44,853 bases of DNA, from contig JABDBC010000013.1 in the NCBI GenBank assembly GCA_013288825.1, positions 1-44,853 on the forward strand, written 5' to 3'. The notes beneath the pieces are model-generated. The model saw only the letters and a list, made by a program, of their open reading frames with translations. It did no database searches and had not been told where the DNA came from. The stretch comes from Chlamydiota bacterium. Its GTDB lineage: Bacteria > Chlamydiota > Chlamydiia > Chlamydiales > Parachlamydiaceae. How positions within the stretch are numbered: position 1 is the first letter of the stretch; each line of letters starts with the position of its first letter. Below, piece after piece: positions 38,880-44,853 of this stretch. Position numbers and translations under genes: made by a program.

Positions 38880-39791
38880 ATGAACCTAGAGGGGTTTTTT
38901 GCAAATATGAAAAAAGGAAAAAATTTTCTACCTTTTATGCTGATCTTTTCGGGCATAATCGTACTCATTTTTCTAATCATGCAACCCTTATCAGTTCTTC
39001 ATTTCCGCGATAACATCTCTGTTTTGTTTCCGAAAGGGATCATTGCTCTCGAAGAACGCAACCTCCTGTTCATTATCCAAGCAATCATGTTGCTTGTGAT
39101 CATTCCAGTCTACATCTTCACTTTTATATTTTCCTGGAAGTACAGAGCAAATAACCCTAAGGGAACATATGATCCTGATTTGATAGATAACCGCCTCGCA
39201 GAATATGTATGGTGGGGCATTCCTTGTGTTTTGACTCTCATAATTGCGATAATCACATGGAACAAAACATATCAACTAGATCCCTACAAGCCGCTTGAAT
39301 CTGACAAAAAGCCAATGACAATCCAAGTTGTGGCACTACAGTGGAAGTGGTTATTCCTCTATCCAGAAGAGAAAATTGCCAGCATCAATTTTGTTCAATT
39401 TCCTAAAGATGTTCCCATTCAATTTGAAATCACTGCTGATGCTCCCATGAACTCCTTTTGGATTCCCCATCTAGCCGGTCAAATTTATGCGATGCCAAAA
39501 ATGAAGACCAAATTAAATCTTATCGCCAATGAAGAGGGAGATTTCAGAGGTTCTTCAGCCAACCTCAGCGGTGAAGGTTTTTCAGGGATGCATTTCATCG
39601 CCAGAGCCACATCTGAAGAGGTTTACAATGAATGGTTGAAAACAGCAAAACAATCGTCAAGCATTCTCAATCTTGAAGAATACAATAAATTAGCAGCTCC
39701 GAGTAAGAACAACGCTGTCGGGATTTATCAGTTGAAAGACGACAGTCTTTTCGATCAAATAATAATGAAATATATGCTCCCGGAACAGTGA
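38880..39791 (+). CDS. cyoA: Cytochrome bo quinol oxidase subunit II
   Basis: Subunit II of the proton-pumping ubiquinol oxidase. The protein has two transmembrane segments near residues 20-45 and 65-95 and a periplasmic cupredoxin-like domain with QVVALQWKWLF, PMNSFWIPHLAGQIYAMP and SGEGFSGMHF. The CuA ligands are absent, as expected for a quinol oxidase. No lipobox Cys is present, unlike E. coli CyoA. The ATG at 38880 with GGGAG 4-5 nt upstream is preferred; earlier in-frame starts (38850, 38856) lack an SD. The gene is separated from cyoB by a 271-nt palindrome although the rest of the operon is tightly packed. Confidence 0.92.
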   Translation: MNLEGFFANMKKGKNFLPFMLIFSGIIVLIFLIMQPLSVLHFRDNISVLFPKGIIALEERNLLFIIQAIMLLVIIPVYIFTFIFSWKYRANNPKGTYDPDLIDNRLAEYVWWGIPCVLTLIIAIITWNKTYQLDPYKPLESDKKPMTIQVVALQWKWLFLYPEEKIASINFVQFPKDVPIQFEITADAPMNSFWIPHLAGQIYAMPKMKTKLNLIANEEGDFRGSSANLSGEGFSGMHFIARATSEEVYNEWLKTAKQSSSILNLEEYNKLAAPSKNNAVGIYQLKDDSLFDQIIMKYMLPEQ

Positions 39792-39820
39792 TTCGGGTAA
39801 AAAAAACAACTAAATTTTAA

Positions 39821-40091
39821 TTTTACCACAGAGATCACAGAGAACAGAGGGGGAGCAGGAAAGTAACAGGATATGCAGGATCGCAAGCGACAGGATAAGA
39901 AGGATAGTGAGCATCCTCTTGATATACAAAGAATTTCCAATGGATCTAAGGCCTCCCGGCCTTAGATCCATTGGAAATTCTTTTGAATTACAAGAGGATG
40001 CTCACTATCCTTCTTATCCTGCCGCTTGCGATCCTGCATATCCTGTTACTTTTCTGCTCCCCCTCTGTTCTCTGTGATCTCTGTGGTAAAA
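39821..40091. repeat. 271-nt nested palindrome between cyoA and cyoB (modules D, E, F)
   Basis: The arms of about 133 nt are some 95 percent identical around a 4-nt centre (TCCC near 39956). From outside in: TTTTACCACAGAGATCACAG (module D), GTAACAGGATATGCAGGATC (module E, also stand-alone at 2324), then TGAGCATCCTCTTG and AATTTCCAATGGATCTAAGG (module F). It lies inside an operon and could attenuate transcription of cyoBCDE. The SD and ATG of cyoB lie just beyond it. Confidence 0.97.
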
Positions 40092-40147
40092 ATCTTACAA
40101 AGATGTTTTAACGGGAATTATTACTCCCGAAAAAGGAATAGTCATCT

Positions 40148-42118
40148 ATGTTTGGCAGACTAACCCTAGAGGCTTTTAAGCACGAGCCCAGTCAGAACTT
40201 TGCCGTTGTTATGATGGTCTTAACAGGCATTGGCATTATGGGTGCCATTACTTACTCTAAGAAATGGAAGTGGCTGTGGGATGAATGGTTCACTTCAGTG
40301 GATCCCAAAAAAATTGGCCTGATGTACATCATCGTCGCCCTTCTCATGTTTTTCAAAGGCTTCTCAGACGCACTCATGATGCGTTTGCAACAAGCTCTTT
40401 CCGTCGGCGATGCCCATGGTTTCATTGCTCCAGGCCATTTCCAAGAGATTTTTTCTGCTCACGGCACAACCATGATCTTTTTTGTAGGAATGGGTGTTGT
40501 TTTTGGTCTTATGAATCTCGTTATCCCCCTGCAAATTGGAGCCAGAGATGTTGCCTACCCTTTTTTAAATGCCCTCGGTTTCTGGCTTTTTGCAGCGGCT
40601 TCTGTGTTGTCCCTCTTCTCATTGGCTATCGGTAAATTTTCAGCAACGGGCTGGCTTGCTTACCCACCTCTTTCAGGAATTGAATATAGTCCAGATGAGG
40701 GTGTCGACTATTGGATATGGATCGTGCAAATCGCAGGCATTGGAAGCACCCTTTCAGGCATTAACTTCATAGTGACAATTTTGAAAATGCGCTGCCCAGG
40801 GATGACTTTCATGAAAATGCCCATCTTCGTTTGGAGCGGACTCTGTGCAATGGTTCTGGTCATTTTTGCCTTTCCAATCTTGACAGCAACGCTTGTCTTA
40901 CTCTCTTTAGATCGCTATTTAGGCATGCATTTTTTCACTGCAGGCTTTGGCGGAAATCCCATGATGTATATCAATCTCATCTGGGCGTGGGGACATCCTG
41001 AAGTCTACATTCTCATTTTACCGGCCTTTGGCATCTTTTCCGAAGTGGTTCCAACCTTCTCTGAAAAGCGTCTATTCGGATATGCTTCCATGGTTTGGGC
41101 CCTCATTGTTATCACATTTTTGTCCTTTGTCGTATGGCTGCATCATTTTTTCACAATGGGCGCAAGCTCTGGTGTTAATGCCTTTTTTGGGATCATGACA
41201 ATGTTAATCGCCATTCCCACCGGTGTGAAGTTATTTAACTGGTTATTCACAAAATTCCGAGGACGTGTTCATTTTACTTCCCCAATGCTGTGGTTTTTTG
41301 CTTTTGTGCTAAACTTTAGCATCGGTGGAATGACAGGCATTTTGCTGTCTGCACCTCCTGTTGATTACCAAGCACATAACAGCTTATTTCTGATCGCCCA
41401 CTTTCATGGCATGGTGATCGGCGGAATGCTATTCGGATTTTTCTGTGGTTTTACCTATTGGTTCCCAAAATTTACCGGATTCTTTTTAAGCGAACGATTG
41501 AACATCTATGCCTTTTGGTGCTGGTTTACGGGATTTTTACTTGCTTTTATGCCCCTCTACATGCTCGGCTTTATGGGGGCAACAAGGCGCTTGGATCATT
41601 ATGAGGCCTCTACCGGATGGCAACCCTTGTTCATCATAGTCGGAATAGGCGCTCTCATCATTTTATGCGGAGTAGGTGTTCAAATTTACGGCCTATTTAT
41701 GAGCATTAAAGACCGCAAGAAAAACCTCGATGTCACAGGGAATCCTTGGAATGGCAGGACTTTGGAATGGTCCACACCATCTCCTCCACCCATCTATAAT
41801 TTTGCAATCACCCCGATTGTCGATGATCTCGACCCCTTGTGGGCCATCAAAGAAGGCCACGCGCCTCCACAAAACAAAAATTACGAAGATATTCATCTTC
41901 CAAAAAACACCCCCATGGGACTGTATATTGGAATTTTAAGTTTGATTTTTGGCTTTGCAATGACTTGGTATATGACATGGCTCGCACTCGCTAGCTTTGT
42001 TGCTATTGTCATTTGTTTAATTATTCGCCTCTCTGGCGAAGATGAACATGAAATGATCACCGCTAAACAGGTAAAAGAAATGGAAGCTGCCCACCTAAGT
42101 AAGCAAGGAGCTAGATAA
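40148..42118 (+). CDS. cyoB: Cytochrome bo quinol oxidase subunit I
   Basis: This is the catalytic heme-copper subunit with 656 residues and about 15 membrane segments. The conserved ligands are visible: HGTTMIFFVGM (low-spin heme His), WAWGHPEVYILILPAFG (CuB His with the cross-linked Tyr), VWLHHFFTMG (two CuB His) and HFHGMVIGG (heme ligands). It reduces oxygen to water with quinol electrons and pumps protons. AAGGA stands 10 nt before the ATG. Its TAA overlaps the ATG of cyoC by one base. Confidence 0.98.
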   Translation: MFGRLTLEAFKHEPSQNFAVVMMVLTGIGIMGAITYSKKWKWLWDEWFTSVDPKKIGLMYIIVALLMFFKGFSDALMMRLQQALSVGDAHGFIAPGHFQEIFSAHGTTMIFFVGMGVVFGLMNLVIPLQIGARDVAYPFLNALGFWLFAAASVLSLFSLAIGKFSATGWLAYPPLSGIEYSPDEGVDYWIWIVQIAGIGSTLSGINFIVTILKMRCPGMTFMKMPIFVWSGLCAMVLVIFAFPILTATLVLLSLDRYLGMHFFTAGFGGNPMMYINLIWAWGHPEVYILILPAFGIFSEVVPTFSEKRLFGYASMVWALIVITFLSFVVWLHHFFTMGASSGVNAFFGIMTMLIAIPTGVKLFNWLFTKFRGRVHFTSPMLWFFAFVLNFSIGGMTGILLSAPPVDYQAHNSLFLIAHFHGMVIGGMLFGFFCGFTYWFPKFTGFFLSERLNIYAFWCWFTGFLLAFMPLYMLGFMGATRRLDHYEASTGWQPLFIIVGIGALIILCGVGVQIYGLFMSIKDRKKNLDVTGNPWNGRTLEWSTPSPPPIYNFAITPIVDDLDPLWAIKEGHAPPQNKNYEDIHLPKNTPMGLYIGILSLIFGFAMTWYMTWLALASFVAIVICLIIRLSGEDEHEMITAKQVKEMEAAHLSKQGAR

Positions 42119-42744
42119 TGGAAACCCTAGCCGTTCACCACACCCATGATTCTCATGCAGACACCCGCGTTCCAGATCCACATCAAGATACTTTTTCCAA
42201 AACCATTTTAGGCTTTTGGATGTATCTGATGACCGATTGCATCCTATTTGCAACGCTCTTTGCAACCTATGCAGTCCTACACAACAGCACTTTTGGAGGC
42301 CCCTCATCGCGCGATATCTTTAGCCTTTCTATAGCTTCCATCGAAACAATGATCTTGCTGTTCAGCAGTGTTACCTGCGGCTTAGGCGTTCTGTCGGCAG
42401 TGCACAGTAAGAAAAATCAAATCATTCTTTGGTTTGCCCTGACATTTGTATTGGGGGCCTCATTCGTTGCAATTGAATTGCATGAATTTTCACATCTTGT
42501 TCTAGAAGGAAACAGTTGGAATCGAAGCGCTTTCTTGTCTTCCTTTTTTACATTGGTTGGCACACATGGACTTCACGTTACAGTTGGATTATTTTGGATG
42601 ATTGTGATGATAGTGCAGGTCCTTTTGAGTGGTATTACAGTAGCTACTTTTCGAAGACTTGTCGTTTTCAGCATGTTCTGGCACTTCTTAGATCTTGTAT
42701 GGATTTTCATATTTACTATAGTGTACTTGATGGGGGTGATCTAA
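42118..42744 (+). CDS. cyoC: Cytochrome bo quinol oxidase subunit III
   Basis: The 208-residue protein has five membrane segments with the subunit III pattern (GFWMYLMTDCILFATLFATY, ELHEFSHL, TLVGTHGLHVTVGLFWM, FWHFLDLVWIFIF). It supports stability and proton uptake of the oxidase. The start overlaps the cyoB stop by one base. Confidence 0.96.
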   Translation: METLAVHHTHDSHADTRVPDPHQDTFSKTILGFWMYLMTDCILFATLFATYAVLHNSTFGGPSSRDIFSLSIASIETMILLFSSVTCGLGVLSAVHSKKNQIILWFALTFVLGASFVAIELHEFSHLVLEGNSWNRSAFLSSFFTLVGTHGLHVTVGLFWMIVMIVQVLLSGITVATFRRLVVFSMFWHFLDLVWIFIFTIVYLMGVI

Positions 42745-42745
42745 G

Positions 42746-43117
42746 ATGAGTCACGAGCTTAGTTTAAAAGAGATCAAAAAAGAATGGCATGGAACTCTCA
42801 AGTCCTATGTTATCGGCTTCATCACTTCGATTTTACTAACTGCAGCCTCCTTTTATATCGTCATAGCAAAGGTGTTTACAGGATCTGTCTTGGTATTGAC
42901 AATTACAATGTTGGCCCTTGCTCAAGCGATATTTCAGCTGCGATACTTCTTACATCTCGGACAAGAAGCCAAACCGCGCTGGGAGAGTGTTGTATTTTAT
43001 TTCATGATCATGGTTCTCCTGATTATTGCCATTGGATCTTTATGGATTATGCATGATTTAAATGATCGCGTCATGTCAGATATGACAAATATGCCAATGG
43101 AAAAACATCATGATTAA
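42746..43117 (+). CDS. cyoD: Cytochrome bo quinol oxidase subunit IV
   Basis: The 123-residue protein has three membrane segments, with the family block TITMLALAQAIFQLRYFLHL. It starts one base after the cyoC stop and overlaps cyoE by 8 nt. It is a small assembly subunit of the oxidase. Confidence 0.95.
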   Translation: MSHELSLKEIKKEWHGTLKSYVIGFITSILLTAASFYIVIAKVFTGSVLVLTITMLALAQAIFQLRYFLHLGQEAKPRWESVVFYFMIMVLLIIAIGSLWIMHDLNDRVMSDMTNMPMEKHHD

Positions 43118-43955
43118 TTACTACTTGTTGACTAAGCCAGGAATTCTTTTAGGGAATTTGGTCACTGTTGCAGCGGGCTTTTTGCTAGCTTCAAAGGGAG
43201 CAATTGACCTCTGGTTATTTTTTCAGACCCTAATCGGTCTAGCCTTCATTATGGCTTCCGCTTGTGTTTTTAATAATTTCATCGATCGGCAAATCGATCA
43301 GAAAATGAAGCGGACAAAAAATCGCGCGCTTGTCAAAGGATTAATCTCCGGACGCAACGCCATTTTCTTTGCGATATGCCTTGGAGTCCTCGGCAACTTA
43401 ATTTTGTTTTTATACACCAATCTTTTGACTGTTCTTGTCGCAGGAACCGGCTTTTTTGTTTATGTTGTTCTTTATAGCTTTTGGAAGGGGCGTACCATTT
43501 ATGGAACAGCCATCGGAAGCATTGCAGGGGCTGTGCCACCGGTTGTCGGATACTGTGCTGTGAGTAATCATTTCGATGCAGGCGCGCTCATTTTATTTAT
43601 GATGTTGATTCTATGGCAAATGCCCCACTTTTTTGCGATAGCCATGTCTAACTTTGACGATTATGTCGCTGCAGAAATTCCCGTGCTGCCCGTCATAAAA
43701 GGAGCTTTGAGAACGAAAATACATATGGTACTTTATATTCTCGCCTTTATGTTGGCAGCTATCATGCTAACTTTCTTTAATTATACAGGATACCTATATC
43801 TACTTGTGGCTTTGACAGGTGGTGGTATGTGGCTATTGTTATGTCTGAAGGGATTTAACAGCCGCGATGACCAACTGTGGGGACGCCGCATGTTTCAGTT
43901 GTCGCTTGTGCTGATCACAGCAATTTGCTTCGTCATCCCTTTTGATGTCATATAA
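43110..43955 (+). CDS. cyoE: Protoheme IX farnesyltransferase (heme O synthase)
   Basis: This UbiA-family prenyltransferase turns heme B into heme O for the oxidase. The 281-residue protein has about eight or nine membrane segments, the Asp-rich site NNFIDRQIDQKMKRTKNRAL (about 51-70), the second Asp site near DDYVAAEIPVLPV and the conserved LILWQMPHFFAIAM stretch. It overlaps cyoD by 8 nt and ends the operon. Confidence 0.97.
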   Translation: MINYYLLTKPGILLGNLVTVAAGFLLASKGAIDLWLFFQTLIGLAFIMASACVFNNFIDRQIDQKMKRTKNRALVKGLISGRNAIFFAICLGVLGNLILFLYTNLLTVLVAGTGFFVYVVLYSFWKGRTIYGTAIGSIAGAVPPVVGYCAVSNHFDAGALILFMMLILWQMPHFFAIAMSNFDDYVAAEIPVLPVIKGALRTKIHMVLYILAFMLAAIMLTFFNYTGYLYLLVALTGGGMWLLLCLKGFNSRDDQLWGRRMFQLSLVLITAICFVIPFDVI

Positions 43956-43973
43956 AATTCGTGCTCGTGTGAA

Positions 43974-44013
43974 GATAATGGACAATACAGTACTTCCATC
44001 ATAGTCCATTATC
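43974..44013. repeat. Small TAATGGAC hairpin (module C)
   Basis: GATAATGGAC (43974-43983) faces GTCCATTATC (44004-44013) around a 20-nt loop. It uses the word of the inner part of the 11488 palindrome and adjoins the large element at 44028. Confidence 0.8.
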
Positions 44014-44027
44014 GTCCATGTCCATTA

Positions 44028-44406
44028 GAGGTAATTGCAGAAGTGCCAAATCATCAGGCCAACGGATATTGGTTTGTGCCGGCCCTCCGGGACGGTGTGT
44101 GTTGGTTGACGGTTACCCAGGCTTTGCTTACCCCTCCGGGGAGCTTCAACCTGGGCTATTACATGAACAGGCCCTCCGGGCTGTTTGCAACGTTTTTTGT
44201 TTGCTGAACCGCCTCGATTTATGTAGCACAGCAAATAACAGAAGTTGCAAACAGCCCGGAGGGCCTGTTCATGTAATAGCCCAGGTTGAAGCTCCCCGGA
44301 GGGGTAAGCAAAGCCTGGGTAACCGTCAACCAACACACACCGTCCCGGAGGGCCGGCACAAACCAATAGCGTTGGCCTGATGATGTGGCACTTCTGCAAT
44401 TACCTC
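44028..44406. repeat. 379-nt long inverted repeat, copy 2 of the CCGGCCCTCCGGGACGG element
   Basis: Arms of about 165 nt, over 95 percent identical, from GAGGTAATTGCAGAAGTGCC inward to GGGCTGTTTGCAAC, around a loop of about 45 nt. It is the same element as 5769-6149, without its GGGACAAGGGACGTA shell. Its two arms agree with each other where the two copies differ. It lies downstream of the cyo operon. Confidence 0.95.
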
Positions 44407-44552
44407 ATTATGTCCACACGTACGTAGGCATGAATCTTAATGCCATCCTTGCAAGAACTAATGAGGGAGTTAAGAAGAAAGTTGAAATCTGTTTAGCGCA
44501 CTGTCTAAACATTTTTTTATGAAAGATGGTCTTGTGACCAAAAAAAAGAAAG
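44407..44552. other. Intergenic region with a weak terminator-like hairpin
   Basis: No gene is seen. GTTTAG (44491) pairs with CTAAAC (44505-44510) and is followed by ATTTTTTT, a weak plus-strand terminator after the cyo operon. GGTCTTGTGACC followed by a run of A lies at about 44528-44548, next to the 3' end of tRNA-Lys. Confidence 0.4.
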
Positions 44553-44626
44553 TGAGTCTTGATGGACTCGAACCATCGACCCCCTCATTAAAAGTGAGGT
44601 GCTCTAACCAACTGAGCTAAAGACTC
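44553..44626 (-). tRNA. tRNA-Lys (anticodon TTT)
   Basis: The cloverleaf is complete on the minus strand: acceptor stem GAGTCTT/AAGACTC, D-arm AGCTCAGTTGGTTAGAGC, anticodon stem CCTCA/TGAGG with loop CTTTTAA, and T-loop GGTTCGAGTC. CCA is not encoded. Confidence 0.95.
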
Positions 44627-44628
44627 AA

Positions 44629-44703
44629 TGACCCCAAGGGGATTCGAACCCCTGTTATCGGAATGAAAATCCGGTGTCCTAGGCCAGACTAGACGATGGG
44701 GCC
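44629..44703 (-). tRNA. tRNA-Glu (anticodon TTC)
   Basis: The cloverleaf is complete on the minus strand: acceptor GGCCCCA/TGGGGTC (one G-T pair), D-arm beginning TCGTCTAG, anticodon loop TTTTCAT in a CCGGA stem, and T-loop GGTTCGAATCC. It lies 2 nt upstream of tRNA-Lys and is probably co-transcribed with it. CCA is not encoded. Confidence 0.95.
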
Positions 44704-44766
44704 TCATCAAAAAAACCACTTATCAAAGGCTTATTATTGCCTCATCAAAGAGGAACTTTGCTGAAG

Positions 44767-44853
44767 ATGTCTCAATTTACTCAGTTGCCGAATTTTGTTC
44801 AAGAACGAAATTCGTTGAGTCCCTCTTTTTTTGATTATCAATTTCCTCTCCAT
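44767..44853 (+). CDS. Start of a protein gene cut by the window end
   Basis: From the ATG at 44767 the frame stays open to the last base, giving 29 residues (MSQFTQLPNFVQERN ...). GAGGA stands about 12 nt upstream, which is a little far. The family cannot be told from this piece. It is divergent from the tRNA genes. Confidence 0.4.
   Translation, partial: MSQFTQLPNFVQERNSLSPSFFDYQFPLH

Noticed and set aside
44018-44399. Open frames on both strands with the same PSGELQPG-type peptide
   Set aside because: Mirror products of the 44028-44406 inverted repeat; no SD. These would be a typical misannotation.

Overview
The window looks like chromosomal DNA of an environmental (amoeba-associated type) member of the Chlamydiae, probably Parachlamydiales. 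This rests on gene order recalled from Chlamydia trachomatis, not on a search. hisS - mip - spoU/trmL - trxA (in C. trachomatis hisS-aspS-mip-spoU-trxA) and nrdR - dksA-like - lspA both appear here, and trhO (yceA) lies near rpsD. The Cys-rich outer-membrane barrel and the lipoprotein Mip also fit. The genus cannot be told. GC content is moderate and most genes have good Shine-Dalgarno (SD) sites.

Layout. 1-2.8 kb: a choloylglycine-hydrolase family enzyme cut by the window edge, a di-heme cytochrome c peroxidase and a small secreted charged protein. 2.8-9.5 kb: core genes (hisS, mip, trmL, trxA, trhO, an NtrC-type sigma54 activator with an abnormal receiver, rpsD). 9.7-11.4 kb: a DUF4258/HTH toxin-antitoxin-like pair and an exported HAD-like protein. 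12.1-28.4 kb: an accessory block with a 1701-residue kinase/ATPase/GAF/cyclase, a FadL-like barrel, a second barrel, a metallo-beta-lactamase-fold enzyme, a four-gene ABC efflux operon, and two proteins with intact cyclic-nucleotide-binding cassettes (one fused to a CPBP-like membrane domain, one to a patatin lipase). 28.5-36.9 kb: murJ, cheW-like, cheR-TPR, lspA, dksA-like, nrdR, a LOG-family protein, a HAD phosphatase, an RHH/RelE-ParE pair and a frameshifted Panacea (DUF4065) gene. 37.3-44.0 kb: mgtE and cyoABCDE (cytochrome bo quinol oxidase with heme O synthase). The end holds tRNA-Glu and tRNA-Lys and the start of another gene.

The most unusual feature is not a gene. Almost every longer intergenic gap holds a long, near-perfect inverted repeat (about 40 to 380 nt). 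These palindromes are built like Russian dolls from a small shared vocabulary of short-period degenerate words (ACCACAGAGATCACAGAG, TAACAGGATATGCAGGATCG, TAATGGACGG, GTAACAGTTCAGATAC, GGGACAAAGGACGTA, CCGGCCCTCCGGGACGG and others). One word can be a stand-alone hairpin at one site, the outer shell of a composite at another and an unpaired half-site at a third. Two distant copies of the largest palindrome differ from each other at positions where the two arms of each copy agree, so the arms evolve together. Several palindromes run into stop codons, and one 271-nt palindrome splits cyoA from cyoB. No transposase that could explain them is encoded in the window.

A second theme is a possible cyclic-nucleotide circuit: one class III cyclase with intact catalytic residues, with two membrane/lipid effectors carrying cNMP-binding cassettes encoded within 9 to 11 kb. 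This link is inferred from proximity and domains only.
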